64,000 bases of DNA, from the NCBI RefSeq assembly GCF_000424005.1, contig NZ_AUJB01000016.1, forward strand, positions 62,001 through 126,000. The letters are read 5' to 3'. The notes below the pieces were generated by a model, which did no database searches, was not told where the DNA came from, and saw only the letters and a list, made by a program, of their open reading frames with translations. This DNA is from Pseudobutyrivibrio ruminis CF1b (GTDB lineage Bacteria; Bacillota; Clostridia; Lachnospirales; Lachnospiraceae). Shown here in pieces: positions 32,421 to 41,547 of this stretch. The position numbers and the translations under genes are program-made. The first letter of the stretch is position 1, and the number at the start of each line of letters is the position of its first letter.

Positions 32421-33806
32421 GTGATTCACCAGTTTAAAAACAACGGTTACAACATTGTTATTGATATCAATAGCGGTGCCATCCACGTAGTAGATGAGAT
32501 CACATACGATTTCCTTGGTCTCTGGCAGGAGCAGGGAAAGGATGCAGCACTTGATCAGATGAAGAAAAGCCATCCAGAGGTTTCAGAGGCAGAGCTTTCA
32601 GAGATTCAGTCTGAGATTGAACAGCTTATCGCCGATGGAGCATTATTTACAGAAGACAACTACGAGCCAAGGATTGCTGATTTTACAGCACGTCCTACAG
32701 TTGTAAAGGCTCTTTGCTTACATATAACACACGATTGCAATCTTGCCTGCAAGTATTGCTTCGCAGAAGAGGGAGAATATCACACAGGAAAGCGCGAGCT
32801 TATGACCTACGAGGTTGGTAAGCAGGCACTTGATTTCCTCGTTGCAAATTCTGGCAGCAGAAGAAACCTTGAAGTAGATTTCTTCGGCGGCGAGCCACTT
32901 ATGAACTGGCAGGTAGTTAAGGATTTAGTTGCCTACGGTCGCTCAATCGAAAAAGAGCACAACAAAAACTTTAGATTTACACTCACCACAAACGGTGTGT
33001 TATTAAATGATGAGATTCAGGAATTCGCTAATAAGGAGATGGCTAACGTAGTTCTTAGCTGCGACGGTCGTCCAGAGATTCACGATCTCATGCGTCCATT
33101 CAAAAAGGGAGCAGGCAGCTACGATATCGTAATGCCAAAATTCAAGAAGCTTGCTGATTCACGTAATCAGGACAGATATTATATTCGCGGTACTTTCACA
33201 CGTAACAATCTTGATTTCTCTAAGGATGTTATTCATCTCGCAAATGAAGGCTTCAAGCAGATTTCCGTTGAGCCAGTAGTTGCACAGGAGACAGATGATT
33301 ATGCTCTTCGTGAGGAGGATTTACCAAAGCTCTTCGAAGAGTACGATTCACTTTGTGCTGAGATGATGCGTCGTCAGGGTACAGACGAAGATTTCAACTT
33401 CTTCCACTTCATGATTGATTTAGAGGGCGGTCCTTGTGTTTACAAGCGTCTCTCAGGTTGTGGTTCTGGTACAGAGTACATGGCAGTTACACCTACTGGT
33501 GAGCTTTATCCATGTCACCAGTTCGTTGGGAATACTGATTTCTGTCTCGGTGATGTATTTAGCGGGGTTAAGAACAAAGAAGTTGTAAATCAGTTCAAGC
33601 ACTGCAATGTTTATGCAAAAGAAGAATGCAAGAATTGCTTTGCAAGATTCTACTGCAGCGGCGGATGTGCAGCAAATGCATTTAACTTCACAGGAAGCAT
33701 CCTTGGAAATTACCACGTAGGATGTGAGCTTCAGAAGAAGCGTGTTGAGTGTGCTATTGCATTAAAGGTGCACAATGCAGAGATTAACGAAACAAAAGAG
33801 GCATAA
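32421..33806 (+). CDS. scfB: SCIFF-peptide radical SAM maturase
   Basis: 461 residues starting at GTG, with AAAGGA about 11 nt upstream. The N-terminal 90 residues contain a RiPP recognition-like region. The radical SAM cluster motif is CNLACKYC (about 107-114), followed by FFGGEP. The C-terminal SPASM-type domain holds CGSGTEYMAVTPTGELYPCHQF and CKNCFARFYCSGGCAAN, which bind auxiliary 4Fe-4S clusters. It installs thioether crosslinks in the 47-residue precursor encoded just upstream. The pair next to SecDF is a known clostridial neighbourhood. Confidence 0.95.
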   Translation: MIHQFKNNGYNIVIDINSGAIHVVDEITYDFLGLWQEQGKDAALDQMKKSHPEVSEAELSEIQSEIEQLIADGALFTEDNYEPRIADFTARPTVVKALCLHITHDCNLACKYCFAEEGEYHTGKRELMTYEVGKQALDFLVANSGSRRNLEVDFFGGEPLMNWQVVKDLVAYGRSIEKEHNKNFRFTLTTNGVLLNDEIQEFANKEMANVVLSCDGRPEIHDLMRPFKKGAGSYDIVMPKFKKLADSRNQDRYYIRGTFTRNNLDFSKDVIHLANEGFKQISVEPVVAQETDDYALREEDLPKLFEEYDSLCAEMMRRQGTDEDFNFFHFMIDLEGGPCVYKRLSGCGSGTEYMAVTPTGELYPCHQFVGNTDFCLGDVFSGVKNKEVVNQFKHCNVYAKEECKNCFARFYCSGGCAANAFNFTGSILGNYHVGCELQKKRVECAIALKVHNAEINETKEA

Positions 33807-33860
33807 ACCACCTCTTTAGACTGCTCAGCAGTTATAAATTACAAGATAGGAGAATAAATA

Positions 33861-36146
33861 ATGAAACGTTTAAAAAAAGGACAGGGGATTGCCTGGCTCG
33901 TTGCATTTGTAGTTATTCTTGGCTTACTTGGCTACTATGCATTCACAGTTATTACAGGCACAATTAAAGAAAATGATGACAGCCTAAAGCTTGGTCTCGA
34001 CCTTGATGGTGGTGTCAGCATTACATACGAAGCAGTTGGAGACAAGCCTACAGATGAGCAGATGGCAGACACAATTCTTAAGCTTCAGCAGCGTATTGAA
34101 AATGACCTTGGCGAGGAGAGCTCAACAACAGAGGCAAATGTTTATCGCGTAGGCGATGACAGAATCACAGTTGAGATTCCTGGCGTTTCAGATGCAAACG
34201 CATTATTGGAGGAGTTAGGTACTCCTGGTACACTTTATTTCATCGCTCAGAAGGATAACGATGGAAATGAGAACTACACATACGGCACAGACGAAAATGG
34301 TCAGGCTGGCTATGTTCTCAACTACGATATCCAGACACTTATTGATAATGGTTCAGTAATCTGTACAGGTAAAGAAGTTACAGCAGCTCAGGGAAGAGCC
34401 GAGCAGGACAAGACAACAAGCGCTACAAAGTATGTTGTAACACTTCAGTTCAACGACGAAGGAACAAAGGCATTCGGCGACGCTACTACAGTAGCAGCTC
34501 TTGCAGGCGAGACAATTGGTATCTACTATGATGGCCAGTTCGTTTCAGTTCCAAAGGTAAACGAAGCAATCACAACAGGTAACTGTGAAATTTCTGGTAT
34601 GTCTTCTATGGAAGAAGCTGACAAGCTTGCTTCATACATCCGTATCGGTGGTCTTGATATTGAGCTTCAGGAGTTAGAGTCACAGGTTGTAGGTGCTCAG
34701 CTTGGTGCTGATGCTCTTAGAACATCACTTATCGCAGCAGGTGTTGGTCTTGGTCTCGTAATGATCTTCCTTATCATTATGTACCTTGTACCTGGTGTTA
34801 CAGCTTCACTTGCACTTGCACTTTACACAGCAATGCTTATCAGCATTCTTAAGGCATTTGATATTACACTTACACTTCCAGGTATCGCAGGTATGATTCT
34901 TTCAATCGGTATGGCGGTTGATGCTAACGTTATCGTATTTGCTCGTATCCGTGAAGAAATCAAGAATGGTCGCCCAGTAGTTTCATCTATTGAGTCAGGT
35001 TTCTCAAAGGCGCTTTCAGCCATCCTTGATGGTAACATCACAACACTTATCGCAGCAGCAGTACTTGGTATCCTTGGTTCAGGTTCTGTAAAGGGATTCG
35101 CAATCACTCTTGCACTCGGTGTTGTTTTATCAATGTTCACAGCACTTGTTATTACAAGAATTATTATTAACTCTTTCTATGCACTTGGTATTCGTGATGC
35201 TAAGTTCTATGGAAAGGCTAAGGAGCCTTCAAAGTTCGACTTCGTTGGCAAGAAGGCAATCTTCATTACAATTTCAGTTGTAATTATCGCAGCTGGATTT
35301 ATCACAATGGGAGCTTGCAAGGCTAAGACAGGTACAGGTCTTAACTACTCACTTGAGTTCCTTGGTGGTACATCTACAACAGTTGATTTCAATGAGACAT
35401 ATTCACTTGCAGATTTAGATGCAAAGGTAGTACCTGTAATCGCTGAGACAATCGGTGTTAGCGAGGGAAGCATCCAGACTACAACAGTAGATGGAAGCAA
35501 TCAGGCAATCTTCAAGACAAGAAACCTTACTCTTGAAGAGAGAGAGTCTTTAAATGAGATGTTCGAGAGCCAGTTCCAGGTTAAGGAAACATCTATCACA
35601 CAGCAGACAATCGGTTCTACAATCTCAGGCGAGATGCGTAGCCAGTCTACAATTGCCGTACTTGTTGCAGTACTCTGCATGCTTGTATATATCTGGTTCA
35701 GATTCAAGGACATCAGATTTGCTTCTTCAGCAATCATCGCCCTTGTACATGACGTACTTATCGTACTTGCACTTTATGCATTCGCCAGAATTTCAGTAGG
35801 CGCTGCATTCATCGCATGTATGCTTACAGTTATCGGTTACTCAGTCAACGATACAATCGTCGTATTCGACCGTATCCGTGAAAACCATAAGGCAATCAGA
35901 ACAGAAAATGCTGAGACACTTAAGGCACTTTGTAATGACTCACTTGCTCAGACACTTTCACGTTCTATTTCAACATCAATCACAACAGCAATCATGGTAC
36001 TTATGCTCCTCATCCTTGGTGTATCATCAATCAGAGAGTTCGCATTACCACTTCTTGCTGGTGTAATTGCTGGTACATATTCATCAATCTTTATTGCAAC
36101 ACAGCTTTGGTACATCTTTAAGCTTAAGTTTGCTTCAAAGAATTAA
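33861..36146 (+). CDS. secDF: Fused protein translocase subunit SecDF
   Basis: 761 residues. SecD part: N-terminal TM (about 8-28), LGLDLDGGVSITYE, the large extracellular P1 domain, then TM segments with the essential Asp in GMAVDANVIVFARIREEI. SecF part: TM near 465-490, LEFLGGTSTTVDF, and VIGYSVNDTIVVFDRIREN with its conserved Asp. Proton-driven SecDF pulls preproteins out of the SecYEG channel. Its stop lies 22 nt before serS. The fusion is usual in Firmicutes. Confidence 0.95.
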   Translation: MKRLKKGQGIAWLVAFVVILGLLGYYAFTVITGTIKENDDSLKLGLDLDGGVSITYEAVGDKPTDEQMADTILKLQQRIENDLGEESSTTEANVYRVGDDRITVEIPGVSDANALLEELGTPGTLYFIAQKDNDGNENYTYGTDENGQAGYVLNYDIQTLIDNGSVICTGKEVTAAQGRAEQDKTTSATKYVVTLQFNDEGTKAFGDATTVAALAGETIGIYYDGQFVSVPKVNEAITTGNCEISGMSSMEEADKLASYIRIGGLDIELQELESQVVGAQLGADALRTSLIAAGVGLGLVMIFLIIMYLVPGVTASLALALYTAMLISILKAFDITLTLPGIAGMILSIGMAVDANVIVFARIREEIKNGRPVVSSIESGFSKALSAILDGNITTLIAAAVLGILGSGSVKGFAITLALGVVLSMFTALVITRIIINSFYALGIRDAKFYGKAKEPSKFDFVGKKAIFITISVVIIAAGFITMGACKAKTGTGLNYSLEFLGGTSTTVDFNETYSLADLDAKVVPVIAETIGVSEGSIQTTTVDGSNQAIFKTRNLTLEERESLNEMFESQFQVKETSITQQTIGSTISGEMRSQSTIAVLVAVLCMLVYIWFRFKDIRFASSAIIALVHDVLIVLALYAFARISVGAAFIACMLTVIGYSVNDTIVVFDRIRENHKAIRTENAETLKALCNDSLAQTLSRSISTSITTAIMVLMLLILGVSSIREFALPLLAGVIAGTYSSIFIATQLWYIFKLKFASKN

Positions 36147-36168
36147 GATTAGAAGTAGGAGAATAAAC

Positions 36169-37458
36169 ATGATAGACATTAAGTTTTTACGTGAGAATCC
36201 AGACGCAGTTAAGGAAAACATTAAGAAAAAGTTTCAGGAGCATAAGCTTGGCCTCGTAGATGAGGTTATCGAGCTTGATGACAAGAGACGTGCTGCTCAG
36301 CAGGAAGCTGACGACCTCCGTGCTCAGATGAATAAGGCATCAAAGGAAATTGGTGCTCTTATGGGTCAGGGCAAGAAGGATGAGGCTGAGAAGGCTAAGG
36401 CTGAGGTAGCAGAGCTCAAGCAGAAGATTAAGGACTTAGAGCCAGTTGAGAAGGAGCTTGCTGATAAGGTTGAGGAAATCATGATGAAGATTCCTAACAT
36501 TATCGACCCTAGCGTTCCAATTGGTCCTGATGATTCCTGCAACGTAGAAATCGAAAAGTTCGGCGAGCCAGTTGTTCCTGATTTCGAGATTCCTTATCAC
36601 ACAGATATCATGGAGAGATTCAATGGTATCGATTTGGATGCTGCTGGTAAGGTCGCTGGTAACGGCTTCTACTACCTTATGGGAGACATCGCTCGTCTTC
36701 ACTCAGCAGTTATTTCATACGCTCGTGATTTCATGATCGACAGAGGATTTACATATTGCATCCCACCTTTCATGATTCGTTCAAACGTAGTAACTGGTGT
36801 TATGTCATTCGAAGAAATGGATGCCATGATGTACAAGATTGAAGGTGAGGACCTTTACCTCATCGGTACATCAGAGCACTCTATGATTGGTAAGTTCATT
36901 GATACACTCAATGATGAAGCTAATCTTCCATACACACTTACAAGCTACAGCCCTTGCTTCAGAAAGGAAAAGGGCGCACACGGTATTGAAGAGCGTGGTG
37001 TATATCGTATCCACCAGTTCGAAAAGCAGGAGATGATTGTTGTATGTAAGCCAGAGGATTCAAAGAAGTACTACGATATCCTTTGGAACAACACAGTTGA
37101 TTTATTCCGCAGCTTAGATATTCCTGTTCGTACACTTGAGTGCTGTTCAGGAGATTTAGCAGATCTTAAGGTTAAGTCTTGTGACGTAGAGGCTTGGTCA
37201 CCACGTCAGAAGAAATACTTCGAGGTTGGTAGCTGCTCTAACCTTGGCGATGCTCAGGCACGTCGTCTTAAGATTCGTGTTAAGGATGAGAACGGAAACA
37301 AGTACTTTGCTCACACACTTAACAACACAGTAGTTGCTCCACCACGTATGCTTATCGCATTCTTGGAGAACAACTTACGTGCAGATGGCTCAGTTGCTAT
37401 ACCAGAAGCACTTCGTCCATACATGGGTGGAAAGACTGAGTTGACACCTTTGAAATAA
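36169..37458 (+). CDS. serS: Seryl-tRNA synthetase
   Basis: 429 residues from ATG 36169, with AGGAGAATAAAC upstream; an in-frame extension back to 36067 overlaps secDF and is not believable. The N-terminal antiparallel coiled-coil arm (about 30-100) binds the long arm of tRNA(Ser). Motif 2 is CFRKEKGAHGIEERGVYRIHQFEKQEM. Motif 3 reads NNTVVAPPRMLIAFLENN in place of the usual GSG-x-AVGR form, a divergent version. LRPYMGG near the end is normal. It charges tRNA(Ser). The gene is followed by a strong terminator. Confidence 0.92.
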   Translation: MIDIKFLRENPDAVKENIKKKFQEHKLGLVDEVIELDDKRRAAQQEADDLRAQMNKASKEIGALMGQGKKDEAEKAKAEVAELKQKIKDLEPVEKELADKVEEIMMKIPNIIDPSVPIGPDDSCNVEIEKFGEPVVPDFEIPYHTDIMERFNGIDLDAAGKVAGNGFYYLMGDIARLHSAVISYARDFMIDRGFTYCIPPFMIRSNVVTGVMSFEEMDAMMYKIEGEDLYLIGTSEHSMIGKFIDTLNDEANLPYTLTSYSPCFRKEKGAHGIEERGVYRIHQFEKQEMIVVCKPEDSKKYYDILWNNTVDLFRSLDIPVRTLECCSGDLADLKVKSCDVEAWSPRQKKYFEVGSCSNLGDAQARRLKIRVKDENGNKYFAHTLNNTVVAPPRMLIAFLENNLRADGSVAIPEALRPYMGGKTELTPLK

Positions 37459-37467
37459 CGTTTTATA

Positions 37468-37504
37468 ATCAAGCAGTTCTCGTTTTGAGAACTGCTTGAT
37501 ATTT
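37468..37504 (+). terminator. Rho-independent terminator after serS
   Basis: ATCAAGCAGTTCTC pairs with GAGAACTGCTTGAT around a GTTTT loop, then ATTT. Confidence 0.8.
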
Positions 37505-37558
37505 AGGGGTAGGTTTTTACAATGTAGTTTATTGTAAGAATTAAGAAAAGAGAATTAT

Positions 37559-39391
37559 ATGTCAATTCAGAGTAGAGAAGATATTAGAAACATTGCCATC
37601 ATCGCACACGTAGATCATGGTAAGACTACACTTGTAGATGAGCTTTTAAAGCAGTCAGGTGTATTTAGAGAGAATCAGGAAGTTGCAGAGCGTGTCATGG
37701 ACTCAAATGATATTGAGCGTGAGCGTGGTATCACTATCCTTTCAAAGAACACTGCAGTATATTACAAGGACACAAAGATTAACATCATTGATACACCAGG
37801 TCATGCTGACTTCGGTGGTGAGGTTGAGCGTGTACTTAAGATGGTAAACGGTGTTGTACTTGTAGTAGATGCTTTCGAAGGCGCAATGCCACAGACCAAG
37901 TTCGTTCTTATGAAGGCACTTGATCTTGATTTACCAGTTATTGTATGTATTAACAAAATCGATAGACCAGAGGCTCGTCCAGACGAAGTTATCGATGAGG
38001 TTCTTGAGCTTTTCATGGATCTTGATGCGTCAGATGAGCAGCTTGACTGCCCATTCATTTATGCTTCAGCTAAGGAAGGTTTTGCTATCAGAGACCTTAA
38101 CGAAGAGCATAAGGATATGACAGCTCTCTTCGAGACTATCATTGATTACATCCCAGCACCAAAGGGTGACCCAGAGGCACCTACACAGGTACTTATCTCT
38201 ACAATCGATTACAACGAGTACGTTGGACGTATCGGTATTGGTAAGGTAGAGAATGGTTCTATCAAGGTTAACCAGGATGCTATCGTTGTTAATGCACACG
38301 ACGAGACAAAGAATAATAAGGTTCGTATTTCAAAGCTTTTTGAGTACGACGGTCTTAATAAAGTAGATGTTACAGAAGCTCAGATTGGTTCTATCGTTGC
38401 GATTTCTGGTATTTCAGATATCCACATTGGAGATACAATCTGTGCAGTAGATGCTCCAAATCCAATTCCTTTCCAGAAGATTTCTGAGCCTACTATTTCA
38501 ATGAACTTCATTGTAAATGATAGCCCACTTGCTGGTCAGGAAGGTAAGTTCGTTACTTCACGCCACATCCGTGAGCGTCTTATGAAGGAGCTTAACACTG
38601 ATGTATCACTTCGTGTAGAGGATACAGATTCACCAGATTCACTTAAGGTTTCTGGACGTGGTGAGCTTCACCTTTCAGTACTTATCGAGAACATGCGTCG
38701 TGAAGGTTTTGAGTTTGCTGTATCAAAGGCAGAGGTTCTTTACAAGGAAGACGAAAAGGGCCATAAGCTCGAGCCAATGGAGCGCGCTTATGTAGATGTT
38801 CCTGATGAGTTTACAGGAGCTGTTATCGAGAAGCTTTCTCAGAGAAAGGGTGAGCTTCAGAATATGACACCTATCGCAGGTGGATACACTCGTATTGAGT
38901 TTAAGATTCCTTCACGTGGTCTTATTGGATATCGTGGAGAATTCATGACAGATACTAAGGGAAATGGTATAATCAATACAATTTTCGACGGCTATGAGCT
39001 TTACAAGGGTGACATTGCTTATCGTAAGCTTGGTTCACTTATCGCATTTGAGACTGGTGAGTCAGTTACATATGGACTTTTCTCAGCTCAGGATCGTGGT
39101 ACACTTTTCATCGGACCAGGCGAAAAGGTTTATTCTGGTATGGTTATTGGTCAGTGTTCTCGTGCAGAGGATGTTGAACTTAATGTATGTAAGAAGAAGC
39201 ACCTTACAAATACTCGTTCATCTTCAGCTGATGAAGCACTTACACTTGTACCACCAAGAGTACTTAGCCTTGAGCAGGCACTTGATTTCATCGATGTAGA
39301 TGAGCTTTTAGAGGTTACACCAGAATCTCTTCGTATCAGAAAGAGAATTCTTGATCCTACACTTAGAAAGAGAGCTAGCTTTAAGAAATAA
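37559..39391 (+). CDS. typA: Ribosome-associated GTPase TypA/BipA
   Basis: 610 residues. G1 AHVDHGKTT, G2 RERGITI, G3 DTPGHADF, G4 NKIDR and G5 SAKEG are all present in the EF-Tu-like G domain, followed by the beta-barrel domain, two EF-G-like domains and the C-terminal BipA domain (ending KKRASFKK-like). TypA binds the 70S ribosome and helps assembly and stress adaptation. It is followed 8 nt later by the corrinoid adenosyltransferase gene. Confidence 0.95.
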   Translation: MSIQSREDIRNIAIIAHVDHGKTTLVDELLKQSGVFRENQEVAERVMDSNDIERERGITILSKNTAVYYKDTKINIIDTPGHADFGGEVERVLKMVNGVVLVVDAFEGAMPQTKFVLMKALDLDLPVIVCINKIDRPEARPDEVIDEVLELFMDLDASDEQLDCPFIYASAKEGFAIRDLNEEHKDMTALFETIIDYIPAPKGDPEAPTQVLISTIDYNEYVGRIGIGKVENGSIKVNQDAIVVNAHDETKNNKVRISKLFEYDGLNKVDVTEAQIGSIVAISGISDIHIGDTICAVDAPNPIPFQKISEPTISMNFIVNDSPLAGQEGKFVTSRHIRERLMKELNTDVSLRVEDTDSPDSLKVSGRGELHLSVLIENMRREGFEFAVSKAEVLYKEDEKGHKLEPMERAYVDVPDEFTGAVIEKLSQRKGELQNMTPIAGGYTRIEFKIPSRGLIGYRGEFMTDTKGNGIINTIFDGYELYKGDIAYRKLGSLIAFETGESVTYGLFSAQDRGTLFIGPGEKVYSGMVIGQCSRAEDVELNVCKKKHLTNTRSSSADEALTLVPPRVLSLEQALDFIDVDELLEVTPESLRIRKRILDPTLRKRASFKK

Positions 39392-39399
39392 GGAGACTT

Positions 39400-39879
39400 A
39401 TGGAAAAAGGAATTGTTCAAGTATATTACGGAACTGGACAGGGAAAGTCAGCTGCAGCCTTAGGACAGGCTATTCGTAATGCCTCGCAGGGACGCACCAC
39501 TACTATTATTCAGTTCCTTAAATCTGAGACAAATACTGAGTACTTAAGTAAGCTTGAGCCTGAAATTAAGCTTTTTAGATTTGAGCGCTCAAAAGAGAGT
39601 TTCGCTGAGTTAACAGATGAACAAAAGCAGGAAGAGATTTTGAATATTCAAAATGGTCTTAACTATGCTAAGAAGGTTCTCGGTACAGGCGAAAGCGATC
39701 TGGTTATTCTTGATGAGATTCTTGGCGTTGTTGATGAAGGCATCGTTCCAGAGCAGGATATTTTATGCGCTTTGGAGGGACGTTCATATTCAACTAATGT
39801 CATTTTGACAGGATTAAATATTACAAGAGGAATATTTGAAATTGCTGACAGTGTTTTAAATTTAAAACCTGAGAAGTAA
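39400..39879 (+). CDS. cobO: Cob(I)yrinic acid a,c-diamide adenosyltransferase (CobO/BtuR family)
   Basis: 159 residues. The P-loop GTGQGKS at 12-18, IIQFLKS, the switch-like ILDEILG and the C-terminal ILTGLN are typical of the CobO/BtuR family, though the protein is shorter than E. coli BtuR (196). It adenosylates cob(I)alamin or a corrinoid precursor using ATP. ATG is 8 nt after typA with AAGGAG overlapping that gap. A terminator follows at 39885. Confidence 0.85.
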   Translation: MEKGIVQVYYGTGQGKSAAALGQAIRNASQGRTTTIIQFLKSETNTEYLSKLEPEIKLFRFERSKESFAELTDEQKQEEILNIQNGLNYAKKVLGTGESDLVILDEILGVVDEGIVPEQDILCALEGRSYSTNVILTGLNITRGIFEIADSVLNLKPEK

Positions 39880-39884
39880 TTCCA

Positions 39885-39929
39885 TAGAACTGCCATGGGC
39901 TTTTTGGGCTTCTATGGCAGTTCTGTTTA
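39885..39929 (+). terminator. Terminator after cobO
   Basis: AGAACTGCCAT pairs with ATGGCAGTTCT around a loop of about 17 nt, followed by GTTTATA; the tail is weakly U-rich. Confidence 0.65.
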
Positions 39930-39983
39930 TATATGACCAAATAGGACAGTTGGCAAAAGCAGTAGAAAGAGAGAGGTAGAATA

Positions 39984-40745
39984 ATGACAAAAGTAGTAAT
40001 GCACGGATGCAACGGACACATGGGAAGAGTTATCACAGATATTTGCAAAAATGATTCTGAGGTAACTATTGTTGCAGGAGTAGATAAATTTAAGGGTATC
40101 GACAATGAGTATCCAGTATTTGATTCACTTGCAGAGGTTGATGTGGACTACGATGTTGTAATTGATTTTTCTACAGCAGCAGCTGTTGATGATATGCTTG
40201 ATGTTTGCGAGAAGAATGGGAAGCCAGTTGTCCTTTGCACTACAGGACTTGATGACAAGATGCTTGCACACGTTGATTCTGCATGTAAAAAGGTAGCGAT
40301 TCTCCGCTCTGCAAACATGTCATTGGGTATAAATACACTATTTGATTTATGTAAGAAAGCTACTCAGATTTTTGCTGACGCAGGTTTTGATATCGAAATC
40401 GTGGAGAAGCATCACAATCAGAAACTTGATGCTCCTAGTGGAACAGCACTTGCACTTGCAGATGCATGTAATGATGCTTTAGACGAGAAGTACGAGTATT
40501 GCTATGGTAGAGCAGACAGACGTGAGAAGAGACCTAAGAATGAAATCGGTATTTCAGCAGTTCGTGGTGGAAATATCGTAGGTGAACACGAGGTTATCTT
40601 TGCAGGACTTGATGAGGTTATCACAATCAAGCATACTGCTTATTCAAAGAGCGTATTTGGTAAGGGGGCTGTAGAGGCAGCTAAGTTCCTTGCTGGTAAG
40701 CCAGCAGGACTCTATGATATGAAGAAAGTTATCGAAAATAAATAG
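39984..40745 (+). CDS. dapB: 4-hydroxy-tetrahydrodipicolinate reductase
   Basis: 253 residues. N-terminal dinucleotide-binding HGCNGHMGR (GxxGxxG), then STAAAV, TTGL, and the signature EIVEKHHNQKLDAPSGTAL with the catalytic His pair and Lys. It reduces HTPA to tetrahydrodipicolinate in lysine and diaminopimelate synthesis. AGAGAGGTAG lies before the ATG. No dapA is adjacent in the window. Confidence 0.95.
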   Translation: MTKVVMHGCNGHMGRVITDICKNDSEVTIVAGVDKFKGIDNEYPVFDSLAEVDVDYDVVIDFSTAAAVDDMLDVCEKNGKPVVLCTTGLDDKMLAHVDSACKKVAILRSANMSLGINTLFDLCKKATQIFADAGFDIEIVEKHHNQKLDAPSGTALALADACNDALDEKYEYCYGRADRREKRPKNEIGISAVRGGNIVGEHEVIFAGLDEVITIKHTAYSKSVFGKGAVEAAKFLAGKPAGLYDMKKVIENK

Positions 40746-40777
40746 CCTTCTCCCTAGGGGGGATGGATGAGGTGTAT

Positions 40778-41437
40778 ATGTATATTCAGTTAAACTCACA
40801 GATAATATGCTATGAAAGAACCGGGGAACAGGGAACCCCGGTTATTCTCATACATGGAAATAGCGAAGACCACCATATCTTTGATCCATTGGTAGAGCCT
40901 CTCAGCAGAGACCATGTAGTTTATGCCATGGATTCAAGAGGCCACGGTGAGAGCGCCACACCAAAGGAATATCATTATGGCGATATGGCAAAGGATGTCA
41001 TTAATCTGATTAAGGCATTAGATATTGAAAAGCCATATCTTCTTGGATATTCTGACGGAGGTATTATTGCCCTTTTGGTGGCTATGGAGGCTAGTGAATT
41101 ACTTTCTGGAATTATCTGCTGCGGAGCAAACCTTACTCCAGCAGGATTACATCACAGGGATATCAGGGAAATGAAAAGGTATTACAAGAAAACCAACGAC
41201 CCTAAAACTTTGATGATGTTACAGGAACCAGATATCAGTCCAGAGGATTTGAAAAAGATTGCTGTTCCAGCTATGATTTTTGCCGGAGAGAAGGATTGTG
41301 TAAGACAGAAGGAATCCGAAAAGATAGCTTCTAGCATCCCTAATTCAGTGTTAAAAATACTCTCAGGGGAAACTCATAGTAGCTATATTGTACAAAAAGA
41401 TACTTTATACCCACATATAGAAAGTTTTATTAGATAA
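40778..41437 (+). CDS. Alpha/beta hydrolase
   Basis: 219 residues from ATG 40778 (an ATG at 40763 sits too close to GGGGGG to be favoured). LIHGNSED gives the oxyanion-hole HG, GYSDGG the nucleophile Ser, AGEKDCVR the acid Asp and GETHSSY the His. It resembles small cytosolic esterase/lyase-like hydrolases; the substrate is unknown. It lies 32 nt after dapB and may be co-transcribed with it. Confidence 0.8.
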   Translation: MYIQLNSQIICYERTGEQGTPVILIHGNSEDHHIFDPLVEPLSRDHVVYAMDSRGHGESATPKEYHYGDMAKDVINLIKALDIEKPYLLGYSDGGIIALLVAMEASELLSGIICCGANLTPAGLHHRDIREMKRYYKKTNDPKTLMMLQEPDISPEDLKKIAVPAMIFAGEKDCVRQKESEKIASSIPNSVLKILSGETHSSYIVQKDTLYPHIESFIR

Positions 41438-41446
41438 TTTTGATAG

Positions 41447-41475
41447 TTGCCATTATACCAATAGGAATGTATAAT
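41447..41475 (+). promoter_or_regulatory. Strong promoter of the GGDEF gene
   Basis: TTGCCA (41447-41452), 17-nt spacer, perfect TATAAT (41470-41475), about 70 nt before the start codon. Confidence 0.7.
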
Positions 41476-41547
41476 GTTATAAAATGTGAATGAAATGTGA
41501 AATCTATTCAGAAATATAATGTTACGTGAAAAAGTTTTCAATTGGTA

